The notes under the pieces were generated by a model. It had not been told where the DNA came from. It saw only the letters and a program-made list of their open reading frames with translations, and ran no database searches. A stretch of 64,000 bases of DNA. Origin: Carpediemonas membranifera (Eukaryota; Fornicata). A program made the translations under genes and the position numbers. Position 1 is the stretch's first letter, and each line of letters opens with the position of its first letter. Location: contig JAHDYR010000055.1 in assembly GCA_019828565.1 (NCBI GenBank), positions 1-64,000 of the forward strand. Reading direction: 5' to 3'. Positions 10,101 to 19,371 of the stretch are shown here, piece after piece.

Positions 10101-11768
10101 CCGGCACTCTGTCCAGTTCGCTGTGAACGCGTCTCTGCAGTAGTCGTAGTCCTGGGGTAAGAACCTTTCGGCCGCGAACAGCGCTCGGTCCACTGCTCCC
10201 CACCTCTCTATCGCAGCTGCCAGCAGGGCTGCTGGCATGGCCCAATCGAGCTTCTTGTACCTCGACAGAGCATCGGCCGTTGTGTTGAATACACCTGCGA
10301 TATGTTTGACTCTCAAGCGGCAACCGTTGGCATGCAGGAAGTCGTGTAGGTCGGCGATCTCCCGGCGAATGTGGGCTGGGGCCTTCGTCGAACTCTTCGC
10401 AACCCACGCGAGTGACGAGGTGTTGTCTCCCGCGATCAGGACATCTCTGTCTCGGATCACATGTGCCCAGTGTCGCAGCGCCGTGGTTATGGCCCTCGTC
10501 TCTTTGCAGTTGATCGACTTGTGTATGAATGACTGCTTGAACCGGCCCTGGATCTCCATCCTCTCGCTGTCTGTCCATATTGTCGCGCCGTAAGCTACGT
10601 CCGAGGCGTCTGTCTCGACCCTGATCTCCGGTCGCGGTGACCCCTGCATTGCGTACTGCGGGTATGTCGCGATCACACGCGCCCACCATCTGAGGTCTGT
10701 GCGGGCGTCTCGGGGCATGGAGGCTCTCGTAAATCGCTGACTCGGCGCAGTCACCATTAACTGGAGTTCTCTCAGTCGAGGAAGCGTTCTTGCTCCTACT
10801 GCGAATCTGGCGAAAAGGAGTTTGCCAATGAGTCGCTGGAGTTCTATCTTCGTTGTTCTTCGTTCTTTGAGCACCTGATCGATCATTCTTCTCAGCTCCA
10901 CGCGCTTGTCGTTCGGAAGAGACATTGTGTTCTTGCGCGTATCGATAACTATTCCCAGGTACTCGATTCGTCGTGTCGGTGTAAGAACGCACTTGTTTCT
11001 CGAGATTATCATTCCTAGCCGCTCCATTATCTTCAGGACTTCGGGCATCTTTCGTGCTAGCTCTTGCTGTGATGGGTCGGCGAACAACAGGTCGTCTAGG
11101 TAGACGAACACTGTGAGAGAGAGCTCTCGGCGGATGATCTTCGCCGCCTGCGCCGTGATCGATTGAAATGCTTCCGGGGCCGTGTTGAGGCCGAAAGGAA
11201 GCGCGTTCCAGCGGTACGTGTTCCCTTCGTGCTGGAAGCCTAGCCATTTCCGACCCGTCTGTTCGACCAGGACTTGGTAATATCCGCTCTTCAGGTCCAC
11301 GCTGGCGAGCCACGCCCCCTTGGTCAGTGCATTCGCTATCTCGGTCAATCCCTTCAGTCGGAATCGCCTGGTTGTCTGGTACCAGTTCACCGGCCTCAGG
11401 TCGTGGATGAGGCGCCAGTCTATGTGGTTCTTCTTCAGCGTCATGAAGATTGGGCAGACTTGCGCTACCTCTGTCGGTGCACACTGCTCCACTGCTTGCA
11501 GCTCCATTAGCTCGTTGATTGTGTCTGTGATCGGGCCCTGTGACCCGTTGGGCGACGAGTTCGTCGTCTGCCCGTCCTGTACTGGGACTCCCTGCCGGAG
11601 TAAGTCCACGACACTCGTGCTGGCCCCCATGGCCTCCCACTCTTTCCACGCTCGACTCATTGAGCCAACCACGTGTGTCCGTTGACCTGGACCAGAGACG
11701 GGCTGAGCGTCGGACAATAGGTGCCATGTGTCCTGGCTTGTTTCGCTTCTTGCTTGCTCTTGTGACAT
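10038..11768 (-). CDS. YR-B reverse transcriptase-RNase H
   Basis: A 576-codon frame starting at an ATG. RT motifs in order: TLKKNHIDWRLIHDLRPVN, SVDLKSGYYQV, NALPFGLNTAPEAF, the catalytic YLDD at 223-226 and IEYLGIVID. RNase H follows with ETDASDVAYGATIW, the CKETRAI glutamate, IAGDNTSSL and NTTADALSR. The RT is of the DIRS/Ngaro type and lies upstream of a recombinase, not an integrase. All visible catalytic residues are intact. Its 5-prime end is 68 bp from the Gag-like stop. Confidence 0.85.
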   Translation of the reverse strand: MSQEQARSETSQDTWHLLSDAQPVSGPGQRTHVVGSMSRAWKEWEAMGASTSVVDLLRQGVPVQDGQTTNSSPNGSQGPITDTINELMELQAVEQCAPTEVAQVCPIFMTLKKNHIDWRLIHDLRPVNWYQTTRRFRLKGLTEIANALTKGAWLASVDLKSGYYQVLVEQTGRKWLGFQHEGNTYRWNALPFGLNTAPEAFQSITAQAAKIIRRELSLTVFVYLDDLLFADPSQQELARKMPEVLKIMERLGMIISRNKCVLTPTRRIEYLGIVIDTRKNTMSLPNDKRVELRRMIDQVLKERRTTKIELQRLIGKLLFARFAVGARTLPRLRELQLMVTAPSQRFTRASMPRDARTDLRWWARVIATYPQYAMQGSPRPEIRVETDASDVAYGATIWTDSERMEIQGRFKQSFIHKSINCKETRAITTALRHWAHVIRDRDVLIAGDNTSSLAWVAKSSTKAPAHIRREIADLHDFLHANGCRLRVKHIAGVFNTTADALSRYKKLDWAMPAALLAAAIERWGAVDRALFAAERFLPQDYDYCRDAFTANWTECRSMAVPRWPCSTEWPNDWRQS

Positions 11769-11836
11769 TCTTCTCTGTATTCAAAACGTAGACGGTGCCT
11801 TTTATATCTGAGGATGGCATAACCTCACTTGGGCAA

Positions 11837-12355
11837 CTACTGCTGCCCCGGGGCCGCATTGCGGTTGCCCGAGGCTTTCTGGAATCTGTGGTTGTTGTAT
11901 CCGTGGTTTCGGAAGGGACGCTTGGCGAACCGGTGTGATGTGTGAGCCCGCGTGGCAGGGATGGCCTTCTTGGCCTTGGCGGCGACCTTGACGAGGTCCT
12001 TGACGTTGGATATGTCCTCGGCGGTGACGATAAAGTAGGCGGCCGCTTCTTCGTTGGCAGAGTCGAGGACTCGGAGGAACTCGAGGCGCTTTTCAACGGC
12101 AAGATTAATGGCTGTGGTTATGTCAGCAATCGTCTCCTTGCTGGGGTCAGCCAGGATTGACTTGATTTCTCCGTGTAGGGCGCGCAGGTGTTGGAATTCT
12201 TTGAGCACTGCTGGGATTTTGGTGGGTTTGCGTACATCCTCAGCATTCGTGCGGACATCGTCAAGATTCTCGCTCAGTGATGCTATTGTAGCAGCCTGTG
12301 ACCGCACCAGGGCCTCCAGGCTCTCCAGTGTCACGGGGGGCTGTGCGTCGCCCAT
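11837..12355 (-). CDS. YR-B Gag-like protein
   Basis: About 172 codons from the ATG at 12355 (MGDAQPPVTLE). The frame is open upstream to 12505, but that part sits inside the 264-bp repeat and lacks a good start, so I prefer 12355. The protein has a predicted coiled segment (LVRSQAATIASLSENLDDV), helical Ala/Lys-rich stretches and a basic Asn/Arg/His-rich tail (KRPFRNHGYNNHRF) that could bind nucleic acid. There is no zinc knuckle. Its position as the first ORF of a YR retrotransposon supports a structural Gag-like role; sequence alone does not prove it. Confidence 0.6.
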   Translation of the reverse strand: MGDAQPPVTLESLEALVRSQAATIASLSENLDDVRTNAEDVRKPTKIPAVLKEFQHLRALHGEIKSILADPSKETIADITTAINLAVEKRLEFLRVLDSANEEAAAYFIVTAEDISNVKDLVKVAAKAKKAIPATRAHTSHRFAKRPFRNHGYNNHRFQKASGNRNAAPGQQ

Positions 12356-12576
12356 CTTCTCGGAACTACCGGGGAATGGGGTTTTAACCCCTTGGTAAAA
12401 TTGGTCTGAACTGGACCGTAGATTTGATTCGAATATTTGGTCAATATTCGATCTCTCTCGAATATTTGTACCAGATGGCCGGTAGTCCATCTGGGCCTGT
12501 ACCACGCCCCGAGGCGTACTTACGCATCGCGTCTACGACGGTATGCCGACTTGCAGTCGACTACGGTCGAAGTCTC
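12313..12576 (-). repeat. YR-B direct repeat A1 (264 bp)
   Basis: 5-prime terminal repeat on the minus strand, matching 7988-8251. It includes the Gag start codon. Outer edge at 12576 from the end of shared sequence. Confidence 0.85.
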
Positions 12577-12594
12577 GACGACGACGGTATGCAT

Positions 12595-12667
12595 TCGATC
12601 ATAGTATAGGTGGTTAGTATATCGCGCTGTCACCGCGGAGACCCGGGTTCAAGTCCCGGTGATCGAG
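12595..12667 (+). tRNA. tRNA-Asp (GTC)
   Basis: A complete 73-nt cloverleaf: acceptor stem 12595-12601 pairs perfectly with 12660-12666, discriminator G at 12667, D stem GTAT/GTAT-type as in eukaryotic tRNA-Asp, anticodon loop CTGTCAC (12627-12633) with GTC, T stem CCGGG/CCCGG with loop TTCAAGT. CCA is not encoded. TTTT at 12669-12672 is a pol III terminator. The A box (about 12602-12613) and B box (GGTTCAAGTCC) are recognisable. Confidence 0.95.
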
Positions 12668-12668
12668 C

Positions 12669-12672
12669 TTTT
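12669..12672 (+). terminator. Pol III terminator of tRNA-Asp
   Basis: TTTT one base after the tRNA 3-prime end. Confidence 0.7.
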
Positions 12673-13038
12673 GCGGGATGTTTGATAACCAAGTGAAGCT
12701 CCGCGAGCCCGACTCGCGGGCCACCTGACCCTCTACACTCTGTAGATCCAACGGGGGGAAAGAATATTTACGCAAGAAACCCCTGTTTCGCCGCGTCAAT
12801 ATTCGAAGACTTACGCGCCTTCGGCTCCTAAGTAAGTCTTGGGTTTCCCTCGCGTACCGACGAGGGACGCTCTCCCGAGCGCGTTCTTACAGCCACCGGC
12901 TGCGAATCGTTCGTCATCTGGCCGCATAAACTGCGCCGACCAATCTTGACCAATGACGCGGGCATCCGGCGATTGCCGGCCTCGCCCACGTCCCGTCGCC
13001 CTTGCGACAATGAGCTGGGGTACTACCCGAACCGCAAT
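12673..13038. other. Unassigned spacer between tRNA-Asp and YR-C
   Basis: About 366 bp with no gene or repeat that I recognise. Several short GC-rich inverted repeats occur (for example CGCGAG...CTCGCG near 12697-12720). It may be host flank. Confidence 0.4.
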
Positions 13039-13196
13039 CCACAAAGTGTGGCTCTATAACAGAGAGCCCTCCTCTTAAATCCAACCAAAATGGGACAATC
13101 CCGCAAGACGTTCCTGTGGGACTAAGGCTTTGGGCCGGCGAGTCCGTCTCGCCTCGGCCGTTCCCCTCGAACGCGGATGTTTAATGGAGGGGGTGG

Positions 13197-14429
13197 TTAA
13201 AAGTGGGGCCCGAGAAGGCTGAGGTTCATCCTCCTGGTGAGGTCCTCGTTTGTTCTGATGGCGTCAGCGACATAGCTACGGAGGGATGTGACGTCCTTCC
13301 ATGTGCCCATAGAGAGGATCACCTCCAGCGGGACTCCTGAGAGAGCCATCTCCGACGCTGCCCCCTTACGGAAGCTGTGGAGACCCGTCCGTGGACCGAA
13401 CAACGCCTTCACGACTCGTCGGAGGTGTGCGGCTGTGAGCGGTTTGTCTCTGCTCAGGCGCCCGTTGACTATGACTCGCCAGATGGGGGTGTCATCAGCC
13501 AGGTAGTGTGTGCCCTCGACCCAGCGTCTAAGTGCCAAGGCCGGGTTGAAGGCGGCTGATAGCCATACGTATGGTACGCGCTTCTTAACTCCCGTTAGGA
13601 TGGTCTTGGTCCGCTGAATGTGTAGGAGAATGTCGCCGTTCTTGAGTAGCTCTAGGTCGGCCGGGCATAGGGAGAGTATCTCGATGCCTCTGGATACCGT
13701 CAGATAGGCGACTGCCCCAAAGAGACATGCCTGATATGACTCAAAGTCGTCACTCCGGCGCCCCAGTGCCTCGATCATCTCAGCCTTGGTGATGGCGCGC
13801 GAGCCGCCGGTAGTTCCCGCCGTGCTGGCGCCCTTAGCCGCCTGCTTAACGATGTACTTGGAGTTGGCGGGCGGATGCCAGTCTTTGAGGAACTCCTGTA
13901 GCTGAACAATCCAGTAGCCCTTCCTCGCCACGTTCGATGGCCCGCAGAAGGAGCCTTCGTCCTTGAGGAAGGCTACAAGCTGGTCTCGATCCGACAGGCT
14001 GCGATCGCGAGAGCCTTCGAACTTGGCCACCCAGCCGGCCACCGTCCGAGCAGACGCGTGATTAAGGTGAATCACTCTGTCCGACCTGAGGACTCTGTGG
14101 AAAACGTCCTGAACGCCATCACATTGAACCGCAAGCGTCCTCTGTCCTGTAGGTGAAGTAGGTGGGCCAGATTTGAGCTCGAAGCCGGGACGGAGAGACG
14201 GAGTTTCCAGGACGTCCAACTCTTGAGGAGTCTCATCTCCGGCGCTTGAACCTCTGGGTAGAGGAGAAAGACTGCTGAGGTCCAAGACCTCGGGTGTCCA
14301 GTCTGAGTCTGAACTCTCGCTGTCGCTATCTTCTGGACTATGGCTGCCATAGACGAATTGGGGGCCCAGAGGACGCGACATCCAAGCCTTACGTCTACGT
14401 CCGTTGAGACTGTCTGGACTGGACCCCAC
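13197..14429 (-). CDS. YR-C tyrosine recombinase
   Basis: A 410-codon frame. The first 110 residues are acidic and Ser/Pro-rich (a disordered linker); residues about 120-405 form the recombinase. Catalytic residues: R247 (VSRGIEILSL), H351 and R354 (LHSFRKGAAS), W in MGTWKD and nucleophile Y386 (RSYVADAI). It overlaps the RNase H-tail frame by about 350 bp in a different phase. A second copy at 48119-49354 has one extra T in a T run (near 48450), which changes which upstream frame joins the recombinase, so the natural N terminus is unresolved. Confidence 0.8.
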   Translation of the reverse strand: MGSSPDSLNGRRRKAWMSRPLGPQFVYGSHSPEDSDSESSDSDWTPEVLDLSSLSPLPRGSSAGDETPQELDVLETPSLRPGFELKSGPPTSPTGQRTLAVQCDGVQDVFHRVLRSDRVIHLNHASARTVAGWVAKFEGSRDRSLSDRDQLVAFLKDEGSFCGPSNVARKGYWIVQLQEFLKDWHPPANSKYIVKQAAKGASTAGTTGGSRAITKAEMIEALGRRSDDFESYQACLFGAVAYLTVSRGIEILSLCPADLELLKNGDILLHIQRTKTILTGVKKRVPYVWLSAAFNPALALRRWVEGTHYLADDTPIWRVIVNGRLSRDKPLTAAHLRRVVKALFGPRTGLHSFRKGAASEMALSGVPLEVILSMGTWKDVTSLRSYVADAIRTNEDLTRRMNLSLLGPHF

Positions 14430-14859
14430 TCCGCGAGGACAGATTCCATGCTGGACTCCAGAGAGGAAGGGAGTCGTGAGAAGTCTCTGGACAGCCGATC
14501 TGCTGCCAGGTTGATGATGCCCGGAGTGTGTAGTCCACGGAGTGTCAGGTTCCGGTCCTCCGCCTCCTTCTGGATCTGGGCTAGAATGTGCAGGGCCTGA
14601 GGTGGAGCCTTTTCGGCGGCTCGGGTGAGCTCGGCGATGGGTTCAGTCATATCGACGTAACGCTCAATGAGTGCTCGAAAGTAGTTCGCGAACCCGAGCA
14701 AGGCTCGGGCGTCCGTCAGACTAGTCGGCTCCTTGAGATCATGGATGGCCTCCAGACGGTCGGGGGAGATCCGCTTACCGTCCTTGTCTACTCGCCAGCC
14801 CAAATAGTCGATGGAAGTCGCTCCAATGACCGTCTTGGAAGGATTAAGCTTCAGACCGG
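14072..14859 (-). pseudogene. YR-C RT C-terminal part fused to YR-type RNase H tail
   Basis: The first part continues a Ty3/gypsy RT: LKLNPSKTVIG, IDYLGWRVD, the connection segment LLGFANYFRALIERYV and TEPIAELTRAAEK. It then changes, without a frame break, to the last third of a DIRS-type RNase H (HILAQIQKEAEDRNLTL, HTPGIINLAADRLSR) and the EWGP motif. The RNase H region with the first catalytic Asp and Glu is missing, so RNase H activity is unlikely. The 5-prime edge is the gypsy-1 insertion point. Downstream of EWGP the frame overlaps the recombinase frame. Confidence 0.7.
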
Positions 14860-14920
14860 TGTGCCGGGGCGAAGAGATTGGAACATTTACATAAACTGCG
14901 GACGTGGATGCCTTATGACA
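14860..14920 (-). repeat. Gypsy-1 3-prime LTR (61 bp)
   Basis: Reads TGTCATAAGG...CCCCGGCACA on the minus strand; same as 19381-19441. The Gag-Pol stop codon TAA lies inside it (14913-14915). Confidence 0.92.
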
Positions 14921-17900
14921 TCCTACCCCCCTTAAGCTTGAGCTTGTGGGACTTGAGGTAGTCACGTGCCGCAGTGACGTGGCGGAGCCCGTCAGCGGGT
15001 TCCCATGTGGGATCGTAGTCGCCCTCCCAGCAGACGAGGAGCTGCAGTGTGCCGTTGCGGCGACGGTGCTTCTCGATGCCTTGCACGACGTACGTCTGCT
15101 CGTCGGAGGCGGCGAGGTTCTTCAGGCGGCTGAGCCCCGACTTGGTGTTGAAAGGAAGGACCTGGTCTACGTGAGCCATGAAGGGGGCGCTCTCGAAAAG
15201 GTCGACCAGCTGAAGGGTGTTGTTGTCCTTGATGGCGAGAATCTTGAACGGGCCGGCGAAGCCATGCAGCTTTGGGGTCTTCGTCCGGTTGAGCAGGACG
15301 AGGTCGCCTTCCTTGAAGCTAGTCGGCTGGCGGTCGGCGTTGGCCTTGGCGAGGCGCTTGTCTACAGTCTCGCGCTGCTTCTCGGCCGCCCTAGAGGTCA
15401 ACTTGGAGAGGTGGGCTCGAAGTAAAGTGATGTAGGCTGAGGCTGAGGCAAGGGGCGAGTCATTGTCGCTCGGTCGGAGGATTCTAGCGACTGTGGAGCT
15501 GGGGTCGAGTTGGTCTCCATACAGCATGGCGTGGGGTGTGACCCCAGTGGCGCTGCAGGTGGTTGTGTTCAGCAGCAGCTGAACTACCGGAAGGAGGTCG
15601 CTCCAACGGGAGAACTTGTCGAATTGGAGGATCAAACAGCGAAGATGCTTCATGACCTCCGCGTTACGACGCTCTACCAGCCCATTCGACTGAGGGTGGT
15701 AGGGGAGGGTGAATTGCTGGGTGATGTCCGCGCTTTCGAGCAGGGCCTTGACGACGTTGCCGGTGAACTCAGGCCCGTTGTCGGACTTGATGAACAGGGG
15801 AGTCCCATGACGGGTAATCACCTGGCGCCAGAGGGCCTCTGACGCTGCATCAGCTGTGTTCTCGTCCGTCGCGGCCAACTCAGTGTAGCGAGTAAACATA
15901 TCGACCATAACTGTGATGTATCTGGAGCCGACTGCGTCTGCCGGGATTGGACCAATAGTATCCACTGCGACAGTGTGGAACGGTTTGTACACTGCTGTTG
16001 TGCGGAGCTCTGCCTCGGCGAAGTTGCGTAGGCGAGCTTTCTGGCACTCGTCACATGAGGCGATGAACTCCTCGACATCTGTTGTGCAGCCTGTCCAGGT
16101 ATAGCCGTCTGCTCTCAGGCGTTCGATGGTAGCCTTGGCGCCGTGGTGTCCTCTGTGGGCGATCTGTATCAGCTCCTTTCGGAGGGGTCTGCACACGGTT
16201 GAAGTAGGGATGACGACGAGGCCGTCCTTGCGGCGAAGACCGTCGCTGTCTACGGTCAGCTTGGAGACGGTAGAGTCGTCTGTCTGGTGTTTGATGAGTG
16301 TGTCATGGTAGCGGGAGTCAGTCGTGATGGCTGCGACAGTGGGCGAGGTCGAGTGACCGCAGCGGCTCAGCGCGTCTGCGACTGCGTTCTGTAGGCCGGG
16401 AACGTGCTCGACATCGAACTTGTAGTCTGCTAATGTCAGTCTCCACCGGTTGATCTTGTCGTTCTCGGATGACTTGGCGATCATGTAAATAAGATTACGG
16501 TGGTCGGTCCGTAGGAGGAACCTCTTCAGGCGTAGGAGGGGTGACAGGGTCGGGTGTGTAAGGCAAAAGACAATGGCAAATAGCTCCTGCTCACACGTGG
16601 CCCAGCGCGACTGGGTTGACGTGAATGTGTGAGAGAAGTAGGCGAGGACCTGTGTCTTATCGTCCTTTGTCTGCCATAGTACGCCGCCTGCTCCGATGTT
16701 GCTAGCGTCTGTCTCGAGCGTCCAGTCGGCGTCGGCGTCCGGATGTGCGATAAAGAGATCGTCAGTGAACAGGGTCTTCAGGCCGTCGAAAGCGGCGTCG
16801 TGCTCCGCTGTCCATTCCCACAGACGGTCCTTTTGCAGAAGATCGTTGAGAGGTCTCATGTACTCGTGTCGTGTATGGGGAACGAATGATGCGAGGTACT
16901 GGAACTGTCCGAGGACTACGCGAAGCTCGTGGACGTTGGTGGGTGCAGGTAGATCGCGTAGGGCTTGGGTCCTGGCTGGGTCGACGTGTACTCCGGCCTG
17001 GTCGACCGTAAAGCCGACAATCTTGGCGCTGGTGGTGCCGAAGACTCCCTTCTTGGCGCTGAACTGAACGCCTGCAGCGTCCGCGCGTGTGAGCAGGTCG
17101 CGGAGAATGCGTAGGAAGGAGTCATCGTCACGGGCGTAGATGAATATGTCGTCGATGTAGGGGTTGGCGCCCTTGTACAACAGTGGGGCGAGCATGCCTT
17201 CGATCTCCCGCTGGAAGTGAGAAGGCGCGTTGCAAAGGCCGAACGGCATCCTGAGGAATTCCTCGTAGACGCCCGGGGCGGTGAAGGCCGTCTTAGGCAC
17301 GTCGTCTGGGTGCATGGCCACCTGCCAGTAGCCCGACGTCAGGTCTAGCGTCGCAAAGCGTGTGCAGCCCGACGCGAGGTTGAGGAGTTCTCGCATGTTG
17401 GGGATCGGGTGCCGGTCGGGTACTGTCCAAGAGTTGAGGCGGCCGTAGTCGATACAGAGACGGTAGGCGTCGCCCTTTGCGACCAGGACGATGGGGCTTG
17501 CGTAAGGCCCCTCAGAGGGCTGTGTGATCTCGTCCTGGCGCAGGCGCTCGACGTATGGCAACAGCCACTCCAGCTTCTTCGGGTGTAGGTTGCGCGGGCG
17601 AAGACGGATCGGAGGGGCGTTGTCGTAAAGCGGGATGCGCATAGGGGCAAACGAGCACGGCTGTTTGCTTATGACGGGGTCGAATAGGTGATCGAACCGA
17701 CGGAGGATCGAATGTAGCTCGTCGGTCTGGGCCTTGGTGGAGAGCTCGTGTATCTCACACGCGTCGGTGTGAAACTCGCTTGAGGAGACGGCCTCGACGG
17801 GGGCGTCGAGGTACTTGTGGAGTGGGAGGCCATCGGTGGCGTCCTCCGGGCGTGAATCCGGAAGAAGTGGGATGTGGAGGCCACTCTCGGAGAGATAACC

Positions 17901-19364
17901 GAGCGCGCGAAGCACGTCGCATCCAATGAGCACACGTTCAGTGGCGCGCGTCATGATGTAGAGGATGAGATCGACGATGACGTTTCCAGATGTGCTGGGC
18001 AACGTGATCCGCGCTTGGACGTAGTGAGTGATGAGGATGGGCTCATTGGTAACGGACTGAACAGTAAATGGCTTTTCAAGCTCATGTGTGACGAGTTGGA
18101 GCGTCTTAACGGAGGTTGTGGAGATGATCGTGATTGCGGAGCCGCTATCGATCAATATCACCTGTTCTTGGTCATTCACAGCTCCCTTAACTGAGAATGC
18201 AGTTGAAGCGGCAACTTCTTCGATAAAGGCATCATCACAAGCATTGTGTGCGACTTCGACTTCGTGGACTCCTGGACGAGAGTTGATCAGCTTGGATCTG
18301 TCCCGGAGCACCATGTTCCCAGCGCGTCTCTCGTCGGGGCGAGGCTGTGGCTGCTGGGATGACTGTTGCTGCTGCTTCTGAGCAGCTGGTGCCGGCTGTG
18401 GCTGAGCCGGTTTGTTGGCCGCTTGGGGCTGGCGTTGCGGCTGAGGTGCCGGTCTGGCGTCGCGGGCCGCGGCGGGGTGGCCTTTGGTAGCCTGGGGCTG
18501 TCCGGGCGTGCTGCCGCGGTGCGGGCAATCAGCCTTCCAGTGCATGCCTCCACAGGAGCACGCGTATGGAGGAGGGCGCCGGCGCTCGCGGCGGGATCTG
18601 GTGTTGGCGTTCTGGCTATGTTTCGGGCCAGTGCTGGAGCTCGTGATGGAGCTCGTGCTGGAGGATGTGATGGATATGTCTTGAATCACGCTTCCGAGGA
18701 CTTCACGGGCGTCAATGGCGTGCAGTATGAGCTCGCGCGTGTGCACAAATAAGCTATCGATGTCCCGGGCGCCAGAGAGGTCCCACTTTTGCTGAATACG
18801 GTTGGCAAGTGAGACCGGGCGAAGGGCGGCGATAAAAGCTTTGGCGATGATCTTATCGAGTCCGCGGGTGGGGCTGGCTTTTCTCGGGGTGTCCTGCTCA
18901 CTCGGCGTGCTGTCTGGCTTCTGGGTGATGACCTTGCTGAGGGCGGCCTCGTCTTCATCCACCTCGGCGGGCTCGGGCTCTGGCTTGGCGCCGAGCTCGG
19001 CGTTGAGAAGGGCATGGGCGTGGGAGCGCAGCTCCTCGGTCTCAGCCATGAGACGAGATACGGCCTCGATCGTGGACTTGGTTCGGTCCTGCGTGAGGGC
19101 CCGGATTTCTTGGATGGTTTTCTCAAGGGTTCTCGGGAAAGAAAGAGCGGTGATTTCGGCGAGAAGTTCTGCGTCGTTGAGTGCTTCGACGTCGACGTTG
19201 CGGACAAATCGGACATGACTGACTTGATCCTCGGTGAGGCACTCGTAAGCCGTTATGACGGTTGTGGTAGGAGCATGTTTCTGCGCGAACGTGAGGGCGC
19301 GTTTGAACGCGCGAACGGACTCTCTAGAGAAGTCCGATAGTGATGGCGGAATCCAATTATTCAT
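14913..19364 (-). CDS. Gypsy-1 Gag-Pol polyprotein with chromodomain
   Basis: A single 1483-aa frame from the ATG 17 bp inside the 5-prime LTR. Order: Gag (about 1-260), a C-x-C-x3-H-x4-C zinc knuckle variant (C269, C271, H275, C280), a Gln/Pro-rich linker, aspartic protease (IDSGSA, D406), RT (MPFGLCNAPSHF; YIDD at 736-739), RNase H (TDAS from 885), integrase with an H-H-C-C zinc module and catalytic D1135, D1195 and E1231 (exactly 35 residues between the last two), and a chromodomain-like tail (about 1425-1465, YVVQGIEKH...CWEGDYDPTWEP). Gag and Pol are in one frame, as in several chromoviruses. Chromodomains steer integration through modified histones. No catalytic residue appears lost. 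Confidence 0.93.
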   Translation of the reverse strand: MNNWIPPSLSDFSRESVRAFKRALTFAQKHAPTTTVITAYECLTEDQVSHVRFVRNVDVEALNDAELLAEITALSFPRTLEKTIQEIRALTQDRTKSTIEAVSRLMAETEELRSHAHALLNAELGAKPEPEPAEVDEDEAALSKVITQKPDSTPSEQDTPRKASPTRGLDKIIAKAFIAALRPVSLANRIQQKWDLSGARDIDSLFVHTRELILHAIDAREVLGSVIQDISITSSSTSSITSSSTGPKHSQNANTRSRRERRRPPPYACSCGGMHWKADCPHRGSTPGQPQATKGHPAAARDARPAPQPQRQPQAANKPAQPQPAPAAQKQQQQSSQQPQPRPDERRAGNMVLRDRSKLINSRPGVHEVEVAHNACDDAFIEEVAASTAFSVKGAVNDQEQVILIDSGSAITIISTTSVKTLQLVTHELEKPFTVQSVTNEPILITHYVQARITLPSTSGNVIVDLILYIMTRATERVLIGCDVLRALGYLSESGLHIPLLPDSRPEDATDGLPLHKYLDAPVEAVSSSEFHTDACEIHELSTKAQTDELHSILRRFDHLFDPVISKQPCSFAPMRIPLYDNAPPIRLRPRNLHPKKLEWLLPYVERLRQDEITQPSEGPYASPIVLVAKGDAYRLCIDYGRLNSWTVPDRHPIPNMRELLNLASGCTRFATLDLTSGYWQVAMHPDDVPKTAFTAPGVYEEFLRMPFGLCNAPSHFQREIEGMLAPLLYKGANPYIDDIFIYARDDDSFLRILRDLLTRADAAGVQFSAKKGVFGTTSAKIVGFTVDQAGVHVDPARTQALRDLPAPTNVHELRVVLGQFQYLASFVPHTRHEYMRPLNDLLQKDRLWEWTAEHDAAFDGLKTLFTDDLFIAHPDADADWTLETDASNIGAGGVLWQTKDDKTQVLAYFSHTFTSTQSRWATCEQELFAIVFCLTHPTLSPLLRLKRFLLRTDHRNLIYMIAKSSENDKINRWRLTLADYKFDVEHVPGLQNAVADALSRCGHSTSPTVAAITTDSRYHDTLIKHQTDDSTVSKLTVDSDGLRRKDGLVVIPTSTVCRPLRKELIQIAHRGHHGAKATIERLRADGYTWTGCTTDVEEFIASCDECQKARLRNFAEAELRTTAVYKPFHTVAVDTIGPIPADAVGSRYITVMVDMFTRYTELAATDENTADAASEALWRQVITRHGTPLFIKSDNGPEFTGNVVKALLESADITQQFTLPYHPQSNGLVERRNAEVMKHLRCLILQFDKFSRWSDLLPVVQLLLNTTTCSATGVTPHAMLYGDQLDPSSTVARILRPSDNDSPLASASAYITLLRAHLSKLTSRAAEKQRETVDKRLAKANADRQPTSFKEGDLVLLNRTKTPKLHGFAGPFKILAIKDNNTLQLVDLFESAPFMAHVDQVLPFNTKSGLSRLKNLAASDEQTYVVQGIEKHRRRNGTLQLLVCWEGDYDPTWEPADGLRHVTAARDYLKSHKLKLKGGRMS
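14921..14933 (-). promoter_or_regulatory. Gypsy-1 polypurine tract
   Basis: Minus-strand AAGGGGGGTAGGA abuts the 3-prime LTR, the expected plus-strand DNA primer site. It overlaps the last Gag-Pol codons. Confidence 0.85.
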
Positions 19365-19371
19365 TTCGGAA

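Larger units (their letters stand above)
7907..12576 (-). mobile_element. YR-B: apparently full-length YR retrotransposon with split direct repeats
   Basis: Read on the minus strand, the order is a 264-bp repeat containing the 5-prime UTR and Gag start, Gag-like ORF, RT-RNase H, a bridging frame, tyrosine recombinase, AT-rich 3-prime region, then a 38-bp repeat overlapping a second 264-bp copy, a 45-bp spacer and a second 38-bp copy. This A1-ORFs-B1-A2-B2 order is the split-direct-repeat layout known from Ngaro/PAT-like elements, which integrate through a circular DNA without target duplication. Both 264-bp repeats look identical, suggesting recent activity. The right end lies 18 bp from a tRNA-Asp gene. 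Confidence 0.8.

Noticed and set aside
9748-12102. A 784-codon open frame on minus
   Set aside because: Mostly a shadow of the YR-B RT frame; only the 3-prime part after about 10100 resembles protein conserved in YR elements.
7988-12576. 264-bp repeats read as ordinary LTRs of YR-B
   Set aside because: They lack TG...CA ends, contain the Gag start codon, and are accompanied by overlapping 38-bp repeats outside and inside, which fits split direct repeats of YR elements.
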